This document shows positions 33,491 to 41,717 of a stretch of DNA of 64,000 nucleotides, piece after piece. Every line of letters starts with the position of its first letter. The first letter of the stretch is position 1. The translations under genes were made by a program, and so were the position numbers. The notes beneath the pieces were generated by a model that saw nothing but the letters and a program-made list of their open reading frames with translations, was not told the origin of the DNA and did not search any database. Source of the stretch: Lawsonibacter sp900766145 (lineage in GTDB: Bacteria; Bacillota; Clostridia; Oscillospirales; Oscillospiraceae); assembly GCF_030372275.1 (NCBI RefSeq), contig NZ_JAUDDJ010000007.1, one strand, 5' to 3'.

Positions 33491-35089
33491 TCAGTTTTCC
33501 CAGTTTTCCATCACCTGGCGCAGCTGATCAGCCAGCTTTGCCAAGTCCTTGTTGGGGCGGCCGCGGCTGCGGCTGATGAGAGCCTCCAGCTGCTTGGACA
33601 CGTCCAGCAGGCGGACAAAGGCGGGGGAGCCCTGGGCTGCGCCGCCGGACACCCGTTTGGGCTCCAGCACGATGCCCTTGGCCAGCATCACGTTCTCCGC
33701 CAGGTCGTAGACCTCCTGATAGAGAGGGGCGTGGGCAGGGATGCCACGGTCGTTGAGGGTTTGGGCAAACAGGTCGGTGACCGGGCTGTCGCCGTGGACC
33801 ACAAAGACCTGCTTGGGGGTGGGGGCAAAGCGGCCGATCCAATCCAGCAGATGGGTGCGGTCGGCGTGGGAGCTGAGCCCCTTAAAGTTGACAATGCGTG
33901 CGTTGACGGCGATCTCCTCGCCGAAGAGCTTCACCGACTTGGCGCCTTCCAGCAGCCGCCGGCCCAGGGTTCCCTCCCCCTGGTAGCCCACAAACACCAC
34001 GGCACACTCGCTGCGCCACAGGTTGTGCTTCAGGTGGTGGCGGATACGGCCCGCATCGCACATGCCGGAGGCGGAAATAATGACTTTAGAGCGGGGGTCC
34101 ATGTTCAATGCCTTGGACTCGTCAGTGGACTGTACCAGGGTGAGCCCCGGGAAGGTGAACAGGTTTTCGCCCCCCTGGAGGACGGCGATGGCCTCCTCGT
34201 CCAGGTAGCCCCGCAGGTCCCCGGCGTAGATCTTGGTGGCCTCGGCGGCCAGGGGGCTGTCCACGCACACCTGAAAGTCGGGATAGGTCTTGACCAGGCG
34301 TTCATCCTTGATCTCCCGCAGGAAATAAAGGAGCTCCTGAGTGCGTCCCACGGCAAAGGAGGGGATGACCACGTTGCCGCCCCGGGCAAAGGTGTCGTCG
34401 ATGAGCTGGGCCAGCGCTTCGGTGTAGCTCTCAGGCACCTCGTGGTCCCGGTCGCCGTAGGTGGACTCCATGATCACGTAGTCGGCCTCTTCCAGGAACT
34501 CCGGGTCCCGGATGATGGGCTGGTCCACGTTGCCCAGGTCGCCGGAGAAGACCAGCTTGCGGGAGACCTCTCCCTCCTGGGCCCAGATCTCCACAATGGA
34601 GGAGCCCAGCAGATGGCCTGCGTCCCGGAAGCGGATCTTCACGCCCTTGCACAGGTCCAGGGTCTGGCCGTACTCCACGGTGAAGATCTGCTCCAGCGCC
34701 GCCTCGGCGTCGGCCACGGTGTAGAGAGGTTCCACCTCGGGCCGGCCGGCACGCTTGCCCTTCTGGTTCTGCCACTGGGCATCGCTCTCCTGGATGAAGG
34801 CGGAGTCCCGCAGCATAATGGAAAGCAACTCACCCGTAAGCCGGGTGGTAAAGATCTGCCCCTGGAACCCCTCCTTCACCAGCAGGGGAATTCGACCGGA
34901 GTGGTCGATGTGGGCGTGGGTAACGATAACATAGTCGATGTAGCTGGGGGAGAAGTCCAGAGCGTTGTCGTCGTGCTCATCCCGGCCCTGCTGCAGGCCG
35001 CAGTCGATGAGGATTTTTTTGCCCCCCACCTCCAGACAGTGACAGCTTCCGGTGACCGCGTGAGCCGCGCCGAAGAATGACAGCTTCAT
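33491..35089 (-). CDS. Beta-CASP metallo-beta-lactamase-fold hydrolase
   Basis: A 532-residue enzyme of the CPSF73/Ysh1-like RNA-processing branch. Zinc motif HAHIDHSG follows the N-terminal FFGAAHAVTGSCHCLE. The beta-CASP motifs include IMESTYGDRDH, the Asp/Glu block, IISASGMCDAGRIRHHL and the late SSHADR and VVHGD motifs. Such proteins cleave RNA, and bacterial members of this subgroup are often annotated as exonucleases or RNA-specificity-domain proteins. The start is ATG 35089, seven bases after AGGAGG; an ATG seven codons earlier overlaps that site. It lies between a HAD phosphatase and the DUF975 gene. The C-terminal tail is basic and could contact RNA. Confidence 0.85.
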   Translation of the reverse strand: MKLSFFGAAHAVTGSCHCLEVGGKKILIDCGLQQGRDEHDDNALDFSPSYIDYVIVTHAHIDHSGRIPLLVKEGFQGQIFTTRLTGELLSIMLRDSAFIQESDAQWQNQKGKRAGRPEVEPLYTVADAEAALEQIFTVEYGQTLDLCKGVKIRFRDAGHLLGSSIVEIWAQEGEVSRKLVFSGDLGNVDQPIIRDPEFLEEADYVIMESTYGDRDHEVPESYTEALAQLIDDTFARGGNVVIPSFAVGRTQELLYFLREIKDERLVKTYPDFQVCVDSPLAAEATKIYAGDLRGYLDEEAIAVLQGGENLFTFPGLTLVQSTDESKALNMDPRSKVIISASGMCDAGRIRHHLKHNLWRSECAVVFVGYQGEGTLGRRLLEGAKSVKLFGEEIAVNARIVNFKGLSSHADRTHLLDWIGRFAPTPKQVFVVHGDSPVTDLFAQTLNDRGIPAHAPLYQEVYDLAENVMLAKGIVLEPKRVSGGAAQGSPAFVRLLDVSKQLEALISRSRGRPNKDLAKLADQLRQVMENWEN

Positions 35090-35176
35090 AATCGTGCCTC
35101 CTGTGTCCACATGTAGTGACTATATTGTACATCCGAGCCAGGAGGAATTCTATACTATTTTGTGAATCTTGTCTGA

Positions 35177-35950
35177 TTACAGTACCTGGAAATGCTGGAG
35201 GGCTTTGACGATGCCGTCCTCGTCTACCGAGGCGGTGGCCCAGTCGGCCTGGCGCTTCACCTCGTCGCTGGCCGTGCCCATGGCTACACCGATGCCGGCG
35301 TGGACCAGCATGGTGAGGTCGTTCTCTCCGTCGCCGAAGGCCATGCTCTCCTCCACGGGGATGCCGAAGTGCTCCAGGATGGCGTCCATGCCCTTGTCCT
35401 TTCCGCCGGTGGGAGGGATGACGTCCAGGAAGTGGGGGTGCCAGCGGGTGGTTTTCAGGTGGGGCGCCCGGTCCAGCAGCAGGTGCTCATTGTCCCGGTC
35501 CAGGAAGGTGATGGCCTGGTAAATCTCCCGGCCCAGGGCGTAGGAGGCGGGGCGCACCGGAGGCAGGGGCAGGTTCAGATCCTTCATAAAGGTGCGGGTA
35601 AACTGGTTGATGCAGTTGAGGTAGACCTCCTCACCCTCCAGGAAGATGCAGGAGAAGGCGTCGTCCCCCGCGGCGGCCACCAGCTCCTCCACCGCTTCCG
35701 GGGGCATGGGGTTTTTCCGCAGCACCTGGTCCCCGGCAAAGCAGTACTGCCCGCTGAGGGTGACATAGCCGTCAAAGGGGAACCAGTCCCGCACCTGGCC
35801 CAGCATCTTTTGGTGCCGCCCGGTGGAGAGAAACAGCTTGATGCCCCGCTGGCGCAGTACATTCAGAGCCCCCAGAGTGGAGGCGGGGATGGTGTGGGTC
35901 TTGAAGCTGACTAAGGTGCCGTCTACATCAAAGAAAATGGCTTTAATCAT
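35177..35950 (-). CDS. HAD-superfamily phosphatase (Cof/HAD-IIB type)
   Basis: A 257-residue haloacid dehalogenase-like phosphatase. Motif I is FFDVDGTLV (Asp9 nucleophile, Asp11 acid/base), motif II is LSTGRH, motif III the lysine in GGKDKGM and motif IV FGDGENDLTML. The cap domain between residues about 85 and 190 is of the C2B type. Members remove phosphate from sugar phosphates, pyridoxal phosphate or flavin nucleotides; the substrate cannot be read. ATG 35950 follows AAGGAG. A terminator and a large repeat lie upstream. Confidence 0.88.
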   Translation of the reverse strand: MIKAIFFDVDGTLVSFKTHTIPASTLGALNVLRQRGIKLFLSTGRHQKMLGQVRDWFPFDGYVTLSGQYCFAGDQVLRKNPMPPEAVEELVAAAGDDAFSCIFLEGEEVYLNCINQFTRTFMKDLNLPLPPVRPASYALGREIYQAITFLDRDNEHLLLDRAPHLKTTRWHPHFLDVIPPTGGKDKGMDAILEHFGIPVEESMAFGDGENDLTMLVHAGIGVAMGTASDEVKRQADWATASVDEDGIVKALQHFQVL

Positions 35951-35967
35951 GGTTTTCTCCTTAAAAA

Positions 35968-35991
35968 AGGCTTCCCCGAAGGGGGAAGCCG
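35968..35991 (-). terminator. Terminator upstream of the HAD gene
   Basis: GGCTTCCCC, GAA loop, GGGGGAAGCC. On the minus strand T6 follows. It ends transcripts coming from the CBS/CorC gene through the repeat. Confidence 0.85.
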
Positions 35992-36006
35992 GTGGATTTT
36001 TTGCTT

Positions 36007-36612
36007 CTCTGGGGAGGGGATGTGACTTTCTGAGCGATCAGAAAGGGACGATGTTACTTTGCCCACGGCGGCAAAGTAACCAAAACGCCGCTGGGGGGAG
36101 CCGCAATCGGACCGGCGGCAAAGCCGCCCGGTCCTCCATGACGTCTTCCCCCAGACCCCCGTTTACGAGGGGACGCCCTCCTGGAAATTGGCACTTGCGT
36201 CCGGCGGGCAAAATCAGGACGGACGGTCCTTCTTGCCCCGGCCCACTGGGGCCTGCCCAAGCTGAAGTTTGCGGCATCCTGCGTTGAAATGACACCGCCT
36301 ACCCTGGCGTAGCTGTGGCAGCTGGTCCGACTGACCACCGCCGCACCAAACAGGTAGGCAGGCACCAGGCGGTGTACATTAGCGAGCAAAAGCTTGCAAA
36401 TTTTGCTGGAAAAAGGCCCCTGTGGGCCGATAATAGAGAGATGCACGGTCAAAACTTAGGCCGCCGAAACTTATCAAAAGCCCGAAGTGGCCCGCCTCCG
36501 TAAACAGGGGGACCGGGGGAAAGGTGACTATGAGCGCCCGCTTCGCGAAGGCGCTCATCGGAGCCGTCCCCCGGCGATCTTTGGTGCTTTCCATCGCTGG
36601 AAAGAACACACT
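36007..36612 (+). repeat. Large structured repeat, copy A
   Basis: First of three homologous intergenic elements of about 0.6 kb. Left arm: hairpins at 36029-36053 and 36053-36081, then CTGGGGG (36091-36097) pairing CCCCCAG (36148-36154) around a GGACCG/CGGTCC stem (36109-36134). Centre: ACACCGCCT (36292-36300) pairs AGGCGGTGT (36367-36375). Right arm: CCGGGGG (36513-36519) pairs CCCCCGG (36568-36574) around TGAGCGCC/GGCGCTCA, then a TTTCCA/TGGAAA hairpin. GTTTACG (36161-36167) can pair over a distance with CGTAAAC (36499-36505). No conserved reading frame is seen. Edges are approximate. Confidence 0.85.
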
Positions 36613-36635
36613 TTTCGGCTTTCCTAAAAATAGTG

Positions 36636-37541
36636 TTACTGAGAAACTTTCGCAGTATCTAATTTTTCCACCAGCGCCCACTCCACGCGGCGCTCGCACA
36701 GCTCCTCCACCCGGATGCGCAGGCCCATGGCCTCCACCACCGGGCGGCTGCCGTCCTCGGGAATGACCGGCAGCAGGGCAAAGACCAGACCGCCTACGGT
36801 GTCGCAGTCCAGCTTTTCCAGCTCCTCCTCGTCCAGCTCCACGTCCATGGCCTGGGCCAGGTCCTCCAGGTCGGCGGAGCCGGACACCTTCCACTGCTTG
36901 TCGCTGAGCTGGATGATCTCCTGCTCCTCCTGGGGGTCAAACTCATCGTAAATCTTGCCCACCAGCTCCTCCAGCAGGTCCTCCAGGGTGAGCAGGCCGC
37001 CGGTGCCGCCGTACTCATCCACCACCAGAGCCATGTGGATCTTCCGGTTTTGCATATCCCGGAACAGTACGTCAGCCCTTACCGACTCCGGCACAAAATA
37101 GGCCGGGCGGAGCAGCTGCTCCAGAGGCTGGGGCTGGGGTTTGCTTCGATTGATCAGGTAGTCCCGGGCGGACAGAATGCCCACGATATCGTCGATATCT
37201 TCCTTATATACCGGAAAACGGGACAGACCGGAGGACTGGATGGTGTCCAGAATGGTCTGGTCGTCATCATCCAGCGCCAGGGTTACCATATCGGTGCGGT
37301 GACGCATCACGTCGTCGGCAGTCATGCTGTTAAATTCAAAGATATTGGCGATGAGCTCCTTTTCATTTTGCTCAATGGCGCCGGACTCCTCGCCCTCTTC
37401 CACCATTGCCATGATCTCATCGGCCAGTTCCTCACCCTTATCTCGGCGCAGCCAGGCAAGCACCGGACGGTAGAGCAGTAAAACTACATTGACAGCCAGA
37501 CTGATCCCAAACAATATGGGCCATAAATGGTCCCCAGACAC
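36636..37541 (-). CDS. CBS/CorC_HlyC-domain protein (hemolysin family)
   Basis: A 301-residue protein with one N-terminal membrane helix (about 7-24), two CBS domains (about 75-200; RHRTDMVTLALDD, FPVYKEDIDDIVGILSARDY, HMALVVDEYGGTGGLLTLED) and a C-terminal transporter-associated CorC_HlyC domain. The four-helix DUF21 region of full CNNM/hemolysin C transporters is missing; only a short membrane anchor remains. Related proteins take part in magnesium or cobalt efflux or its control. MgtE is encoded in the same window but not adjacent. The gene is followed on its strand by repeat copy A. Confidence 0.82.
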   Translation of the reverse strand: MSGDHLWPILFGISLAVNVVLLLYRPVLAWLRRDKGEELADEIMAMVEEGEESGAIEQNEKELIANIFEFNSMTADDVMRHRTDMVTLALDDDDQTILDTIQSSGLSRFPVYKEDIDDIVGILSARDYLINRSKPQPQPLEQLLRPAYFVPESVRADVLFRDMQNRKIHMALVVDEYGGTGGLLTLEDLLEELVGKIYDEFDPQEEQEIIQLSDKQWKVSGSADLEDLAQAMDVELDEEELEKLDCDTVGGLVFALLPVIPEDGSRPVVEAMGLRIRVEELCERRVEWALVEKLDTAKVSQ

Positions 37542-37764
37542 GGAAATTCCCCCTTAAATTTAAAAAATATACGAATACAATTTGCATAATAGCACAAAAT
37601 CTTCCTCCACGCAAGAGAAACCCCGGCGCTCCTGACCCTGCCGCCGCTCAAAATCAAAGACTTAACACAAGCGTGCGCCTTCCTTTTACAAAGTGTGGGA
37701 ATAGGATGCAAATGGAGAGCGGATATGCTATAATTTTCCCAAACACCGGACGGAGGAGAGAGAC
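37542..37764. promoter_or_regulatory. Divergent promoter region, CorC-like and CLC-F genes
   Basis: For the plus strand an extended -10 (TGC TATAAT, 37729-37734) lacks a good -35; GGAGGAG follows before ATG 37765. The minus-strand promoter is not clear. No fluoride-riboswitch core (GGNGAUGG...) is seen. Confidence 0.45.
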
Positions 37765-39024
37765 ATGAAGCTGGGTTGGGAACGTTGGCTGGCCCACATC
37801 CGGGAAGTGGGCATTTTCCTCAAGTGGCTGCTGTATGCCTGCGGCATCGGGCTGCTGGCGGGGGCGGTGGCGGCCGCCTTCCACTTCGGCATCGACTGGG
37901 CCACAGAGCTGCGGGGGGAGTACCCCTGGGTGGTTTGGCTGGCCCCCATCGGGGGTGTAGCCATTGTGCTGCTTTATCGGGTATGCCATATGGAGAAGGA
38001 CCAGGGCACCAACCTGGTGCTGGTGGCCGTGCGGGAGGCGGAGCCGCTGAAGCTGCGTACCGCCCCCTTGATCTTTCTATCCACCATTCTGACCCACCTG
38101 GTGGGCGGCTCGGCGGGGCGTGAAGGGGCGGCCCTGCAATTGGGCGGCTCCCTGGCCGCCTGGGTGGGCCGGAACATCGGCCTGGACGACAAGGACCGGC
38201 GGGTCATGGTCATGTGCGGCATGGCGGCCGCCTTCTCCGCCCTGTTCGGCACTCCCCTTACCGCCGCCGTCTTCGCTATGGAGGTGGTGAGCGTAGGGGT
38301 CATGTACTACGCCGCCCTGGTGCCCTGCGCGGTGGCCTCGTCGGTGGCCTTCCTCCTGGCCCGTTTTCTGGGGCTGCACCAGACCTTGGGCTATCCGGTG
38401 GGAGAGGCCCTGGCCCTTACCCCTTTGACCATGCTCCAGGCGGTGGGACTGGGTCTGCTGTGCGCCCTGATGTCCATTTTGTTCTGCAAGAGCATGCATT
38501 ACGCTCCCAAGCTCTATACCCGGGTGCTGCCCAATCCCCTGGCCCGGGCGGCCGTGGGCGGCGTGCTGGTGCTGCTGCTCACCCTGCTGGTGGGGGAGCA
38601 GACCTACAACGGAGCGGGAGATGCGGTCATCCGCGCCATGCTGGCCGGGGAGACCATCCCGGAGGCCTTTTTGCTGAAAATCCTCTTTACCGCCGTCACC
38701 CTGGGGGCGGGCTTCCGGGGCGGCGAGATCGTCCCGGTCCTCTTTACTGGGGCGGCCTTTGGCACTACGGTGGGGCCTCTGCTGGGGATTCCCCACGGCT
38801 TTGGCGGGGCTATGGCCATGGCGGCGGTGTTCTGCGGGGCTACTAACTGCCCCATGACCGCTCTGCTCCTCTCTCTGGAGCTGTTCGGCGGCGAGGGCCT
38901 GCCCCTCTACGCCCTGTGCTGCGGCGTGTCCTACATGCTCTCGGGGTACTATGGGCTGTACAGCGAGCAGAAGATCGTCTATTCCAAATTTAAAACGGAG
39001 TGGATCGATAAAAAAGCCCAATGA
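37765..39024 (+). CDS. CLC-family antiporter, probably fluoride (CLC-F) type
   Basis: A 419-residue CLC membrane protein with about ten or more helices. The anion-binding motif reads GGSAGREGAALQLGG and the second GFRGGEIVPVLF. The classical chloride motif GSGIP is replaced by QGTNL, and the C-terminal part (AAVFCGATNCPMTALLLSLE, then ELFGGEG) follows the pattern I recall for CLC-F fluoride/proton antiporters. These expel fluoride. Alternatively it is a chloride/proton exchanger; alignment of the selectivity residues would decide. It is monocistronic, before the nrdD promoter. Confidence 0.7.
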   Translation: MKLGWERWLAHIREVGIFLKWLLYACGIGLLAGAVAAAFHFGIDWATELRGEYPWVVWLAPIGGVAIVLLYRVCHMEKDQGTNLVLVAVREAEPLKLRTAPLIFLSTILTHLVGGSAGREGAALQLGGSLAAWVGRNIGLDDKDRRVMVMCGMAAAFSALFGTPLTAAVFAMEVVSVGVMYYAALVPCAVASSVAFLLARFLGLHQTLGYPVGEALALTPLTMLQAVGLGLLCALMSILFCKSMHYAPKLYTRVLPNPLARAAVGGVLVLLLTLLVGEQTYNGAGDAVIRAMLAGETIPEAFLLKILFTAVTLGAGFRGGEIVPVLFTGAAFGTTVGPLLGIPHGFGGAMAMAAVFCGATNCPMTALLLSLELFGGEGLPLYALCCGVSYMLSGYYGLYSEQKIVYSKFKTEWIDKKAQ

Positions 39025-39072
39025 CCCCAACCCCCTGGGGCAGTAAGCGGACAGGGGTTCTCACTGGGCTGA

Positions 39073-39088
39073 CAACAAGATATTGTGG
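39073..39088. promoter_or_regulatory. NrdR box 1
   Basis: CAACAAGATATTGTGG fits the 16-base NrdR box pattern (ACAnnATATnnTGT). Its centre is 31 bases, three helical turns, from box 2. Confidence 0.7.
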
Positions 39089-39103
39089 CGTATTTTTTGT
39101 CGA

Positions 39104-39119
39104 AATCAATATATTGACT
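39104..39119. promoter_or_regulatory. NrdR box 2, overlapping the -35
   Basis: AATCAATATATTGACT, symmetric around ATAT, overlaps the -35 box TTGACT (39114-39119) of nrdD, so binding would block polymerase. Confidence 0.7.
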
Positions 39120-39142
39120 CCACATCTTGGAAGTGATATAGT
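39114..39142 (+). promoter_or_regulatory. Promoter of nrdD
   Basis: TTGACT (39114-39119), 17-base spacer, TATAGT (39137-39142). Confidence 0.8.
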
Positions 39143-39160
39143 GAAGTCACGCCAATCACG

Positions 39161-39188
39161 GCCCGGCGCTGCGCCGGGCTGTTTTATT
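39161..39188 (+). terminator. Terminator-like hairpin in the nrdD leader
   Basis: GCCCGGC, short loop, GCCGGGC followed by TGTTTTATT lies between the nrdD promoter and its ribosome site. It may attenuate nrdD or end an earlier transcript from the CLC-F gene. Confidence 0.55.
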
Positions 39189-39214
39189 CTAAGTGTTAAG
39201 GGAGCGAGAGAGTC

Positions 39215-41599
39215 ATGTATCAAGTATCTAAGCGTGACGGTACCGCCGCCACCTTCGAGATCGGTAAAATCAGCGCTGCCATTACCAAGGCCTTCCAGGC
39301 TCTGGACAAGCAGTTCCACCCCAGCGTCATCGACCTGCTGGCCCTGCGGGTCACCGCCGACTTTGAGCCTAAGGTCCGGGATGGCCGCATCGCCGTGGAG
39401 GACATCCAGGACAGCGTGGAGGCCGTCCTCTCCGAGGCGGGTTACGCCGACGTGGCCAAGGCCTACATTCTCTACCGCAAGCAGCGGGAGAAGATCCGCA
39501 ACGTCAATTCTGCCCTGCTCAACTACAAGGACCTGGTGGACGACTACCTCCAGATCAACGACTGGCGGGTGAAGGAGAACTCCACCGTCACCTACTCCGT
39601 GGGCGGCCTCATTCTCTCCAACTCCGGCGCCATCACCGCCAACTATTGGCTCTCTGAGATCTACGACCAGGAGATCGCCAACGCCCACCGCAACGCGGAG
39701 ATCCACCTCCACGACCTCTCCATGCTCACCGGCTACTGCGCCGGCTGGAGCCTGAAGCAGCTCATCCAGGAGGGGCTGGGCGGCATCCCCGGAAAGATCA
39801 CCTCCGCCCCCGCCAAGCACCTGTCCACCCTCTGCAATCAGATGGTCAATTTCCTGGGCATCATGCAGAACGAGTGGGCGGGCGCCCAGGCCTTCTCCTC
39901 CTTCGATACCTACCTGGCCCCCTTTGTTAAGGTGGACAACCTGACCCAGAAGGAGGTCAAGCAGTGCATCCAGTGCTTCGTCTACGGGGTCAACACACCC
40001 AGCCGCTGGGGCACCCAGGCTCCCTTCTCCAACATCACCCTGGACTGGACCGTGCCCAAGGACCTGGAGAACCTGCCCGCCATCGTAGGCGGTAAGGAGC
40101 AGGACTTCACCTACGGGGACTGCAAGAAGGAAATGGACATGGTGAACAAGGCCTTCATCGAGATCATGATTGAGGGCGACGCCAACGGCCGCGGTTTCCA
40201 GTACCCCATCCCCACCTACTCCATCACCCGGGACTTTGACTGGAGCGAGACCGAGAACAACAAGCTCCTCTTTGAGATGACCGCCAAGTACGGCACCCCC
40301 TATTTCTCCAACTACATCAACTCCGACATGGAGCCCTCCGACGTGCGCTCCATGTGCTGCCGCCTCCGTCTGGACCTGCGGGAGCTGCGGAAAAAGTCCG
40401 GCGGCTTCTTCGGCTCCGGCGAGTCCACCGGCTCGGTGGGTGTGGTTACCATCAACCTGCCCCGCATCGCCTATCTGGCCACCGACGAGGCCGACTTCTA
40501 CCAGCGCCTGGACAAGCTGATGGACATCGCCGCCCGCAGCCTGAAGACCAAGCGTACCGTCATCACCAAGCTGCTGGACGCGGGCCTCTATCCCTATACA
40601 AAGCGTTATCTCGGCAGCTTTGATAACCATTTCTCCACCATCGGCCTCATCGGCATGAATGAGGTGGGCCTGAACGCCAAGTGGCTGCGGGCGGACCTCA
40701 CCCATGAGGAGACCCAGAAGTTTGCCAAGGACGTGCTCAACCACATGCGGGAGCGCCTCTCCGACTACCAGGAGGAGTACGGCGACCTATACAACCTGGA
40801 GGCCACCCCCGCTGAATCCACTACCTACCGCTTTGCCAAGCACGACAAGGAGGAGTTCCCCGACATCATTACCGCCAACGAGAACGGGACTCCCTACTAC
40901 ACCAATTCCTCCCACCTGCCCGTGGGCTACACCGAGGACATCTTCTCCGCCCTGGATATCCAGGACGAGCTCCAGACCCTCTACACCTCCGGCACCGTGT
41001 TCCACGCCTTCCTGGGCGAGAAGCTGCCTGACTGGAAGGCGGCGGCCAACCTGGTGCGGAAGATCGCGGAGAACTACAAGCTGCCCTACTACACGATGTC
41101 TCCCACCTACTCCGTCTGTGCCGACCACGGCTACCTCACCGGCGAGCAGTTCACCTGCCCCATCTGTGGAAAGCCGGCCGAGGTGTACAGCCGCATTACC
41201 GGCTACTATCGCCCCGTCCAGAACTGGAACGACGGCAAGAGCCAGGAGTTTAAGGACCGGAAGGTGTACGACATTTCCCGCTCTCACCTGCGCAAAGCTG
41301 GCCGGGCCGGCTCCCAGGTCACCGTGGAGAGCGCTCAGGCGCCCCAGAAGGCCGAGGGTCAGGAGCTGATGCTCTTTACCACCCGCACCTGCCCTAACTG
41401 CCGCCAGGCCATGAGCCTGCTGGACAAGGCAGGGATTCCCTACCGGAAGGTAGTGGCGGAGGAGAGCCCCGATCTCACCACCCGCTACGGCGTGCGGCAG
41501 GCTCCCACCCTGGTCTATGAGGAGCAGGGACAGGCGGTAAAGCTCACCGGCGTGGGGGCGATCAAGAAGTTCGCCGATCAGAACCGCGCCGCCGTCTGA
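39215..41599 (+). CDS. nrdD: Anaerobic ribonucleotide reductase with C-terminal redoxin
   Basis: A 794-residue class III ribonucleoside-triphosphate reductase. It makes dNTPs with a glycyl radical. The N-terminal ATP-cone (1-95) starts MYQVSKRDGTAATFEIGKI. The catalytic region contains SMCCRLRLD with two adjacent cysteines. The zinc site CADHG...CPICG precedes the radical loop SRITGYYRPV (Gly663). About 40 residues of linker follow, then a thioredoxin/glutaredoxin-like domain (about 715-794) with FTTRTCPNCRQA (Cys726, Cys729) and QAPTLV (the cis-proline). A built-in disulfide donor fits the thioredoxin-dependent rather than formate-dependent branch. No nrdG activase gene follows; repeat copy B does. 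ATG 39215 follows GGGAGCGAGAG. Confidence 0.9.
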   Translation: MYQVSKRDGTAATFEIGKISAAITKAFQALDKQFHPSVIDLLALRVTADFEPKVRDGRIAVEDIQDSVEAVLSEAGYADVAKAYILYRKQREKIRNVNSALLNYKDLVDDYLQINDWRVKENSTVTYSVGGLILSNSGAITANYWLSEIYDQEIANAHRNAEIHLHDLSMLTGYCAGWSLKQLIQEGLGGIPGKITSAPAKHLSTLCNQMVNFLGIMQNEWAGAQAFSSFDTYLAPFVKVDNLTQKEVKQCIQCFVYGVNTPSRWGTQAPFSNITLDWTVPKDLENLPAIVGGKEQDFTYGDCKKEMDMVNKAFIEIMIEGDANGRGFQYPIPTYSITRDFDWSETENNKLLFEMTAKYGTPYFSNYINSDMEPSDVRSMCCRLRLDLRELRKKSGGFFGSGESTGSVGVVTINLPRIAYLATDEADFYQRLDKLMDIAARSLKTKRTVITKLLDAGLYPYTKRYLGSFDNHFSTIGLIGMNEVGLNAKWLRADLTHEETQKFAKDVLNHMRERLSDYQEEYGDLYNLEATPAESTTYRFAKHDKEEFPDIITANENGTPYYTNSSHLPVGYTEDIFSALDIQDELQTLYTSGTVFHAFLGEKLPDWKAAANLVRKIAENYKLPYYTMSPTYSVCADHGYLTGEQFTCPICGKPAEVYSRITGYYRPVQNWNDGKSQEFKDRKVYDISRSHLRKAGRAGSQVTVESAQAPQKAEGQELMLFTTRTCPNCRQAMSLLDKAGIPYRKVVAEESPDLTTRYGVRQAPTLVYEEQGQAVKLTGVGAIKKFADQNRAAV

Positions 41600-41625
41600 C
41601 CTACTTTTCTTGAAAGAAAAGTAGG
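41600..41625. repeat. Perfect 12-base-pair hairpin after nrdD
   Basis: CCTACTTTTCTT, GA loop, AAGAAAAGTAGG, followed by CAAAAGAAC and a second hairpin GCGAAAC/GTTTCGC (41640-41656). The hairpin-plus-CAAAGA arrangement matches the outer end of the large repeats. It could be a small member of the same family. Confidence 0.6.
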
Positions 41626-41681
41626 CAAAAGAACTTTGTGCGAAACTGCGTTTCGCCTCTGCGCCCGTAAGAAATCTTTTT

Positions 41682-41716
41682 GTAGGAGCGACACTTTTCG
41701 TCGCTCCTACTTTTTT
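41682..41716 (+). terminator. Terminator of nrdD
   Basis: GTAGGAGCGAC, ACTTTTC loop, GTCGCTCCTAC and T6: a perfect 11-base-pair stem. Confidence 0.92.
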
Positions 41717-41717
41717 A

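Noticed and set aside
33305..35080. Long plus-strand ORF opposite the beta-CASP gene
   Set aside because: It is the mirror of a gene with clear zinc motifs; GC-rich codons on one strand open the opposite frame. Its translation is low-complexity Gly/His/Val/Gln.
36038..36452. Minus-strand ORFs inside repeat copy A (85 and 132 codons), with similar ORFs in copies B and C
   Set aside because: The frames and stops differ between copies, there is no ribosome site, and conservation follows pairing and not codons.
37542..37764. Fluoride riboswitch before the CLC-F-like gene
   Set aside because: No GGNGAUGG...CGCC core or pseudoknot sequence was found.
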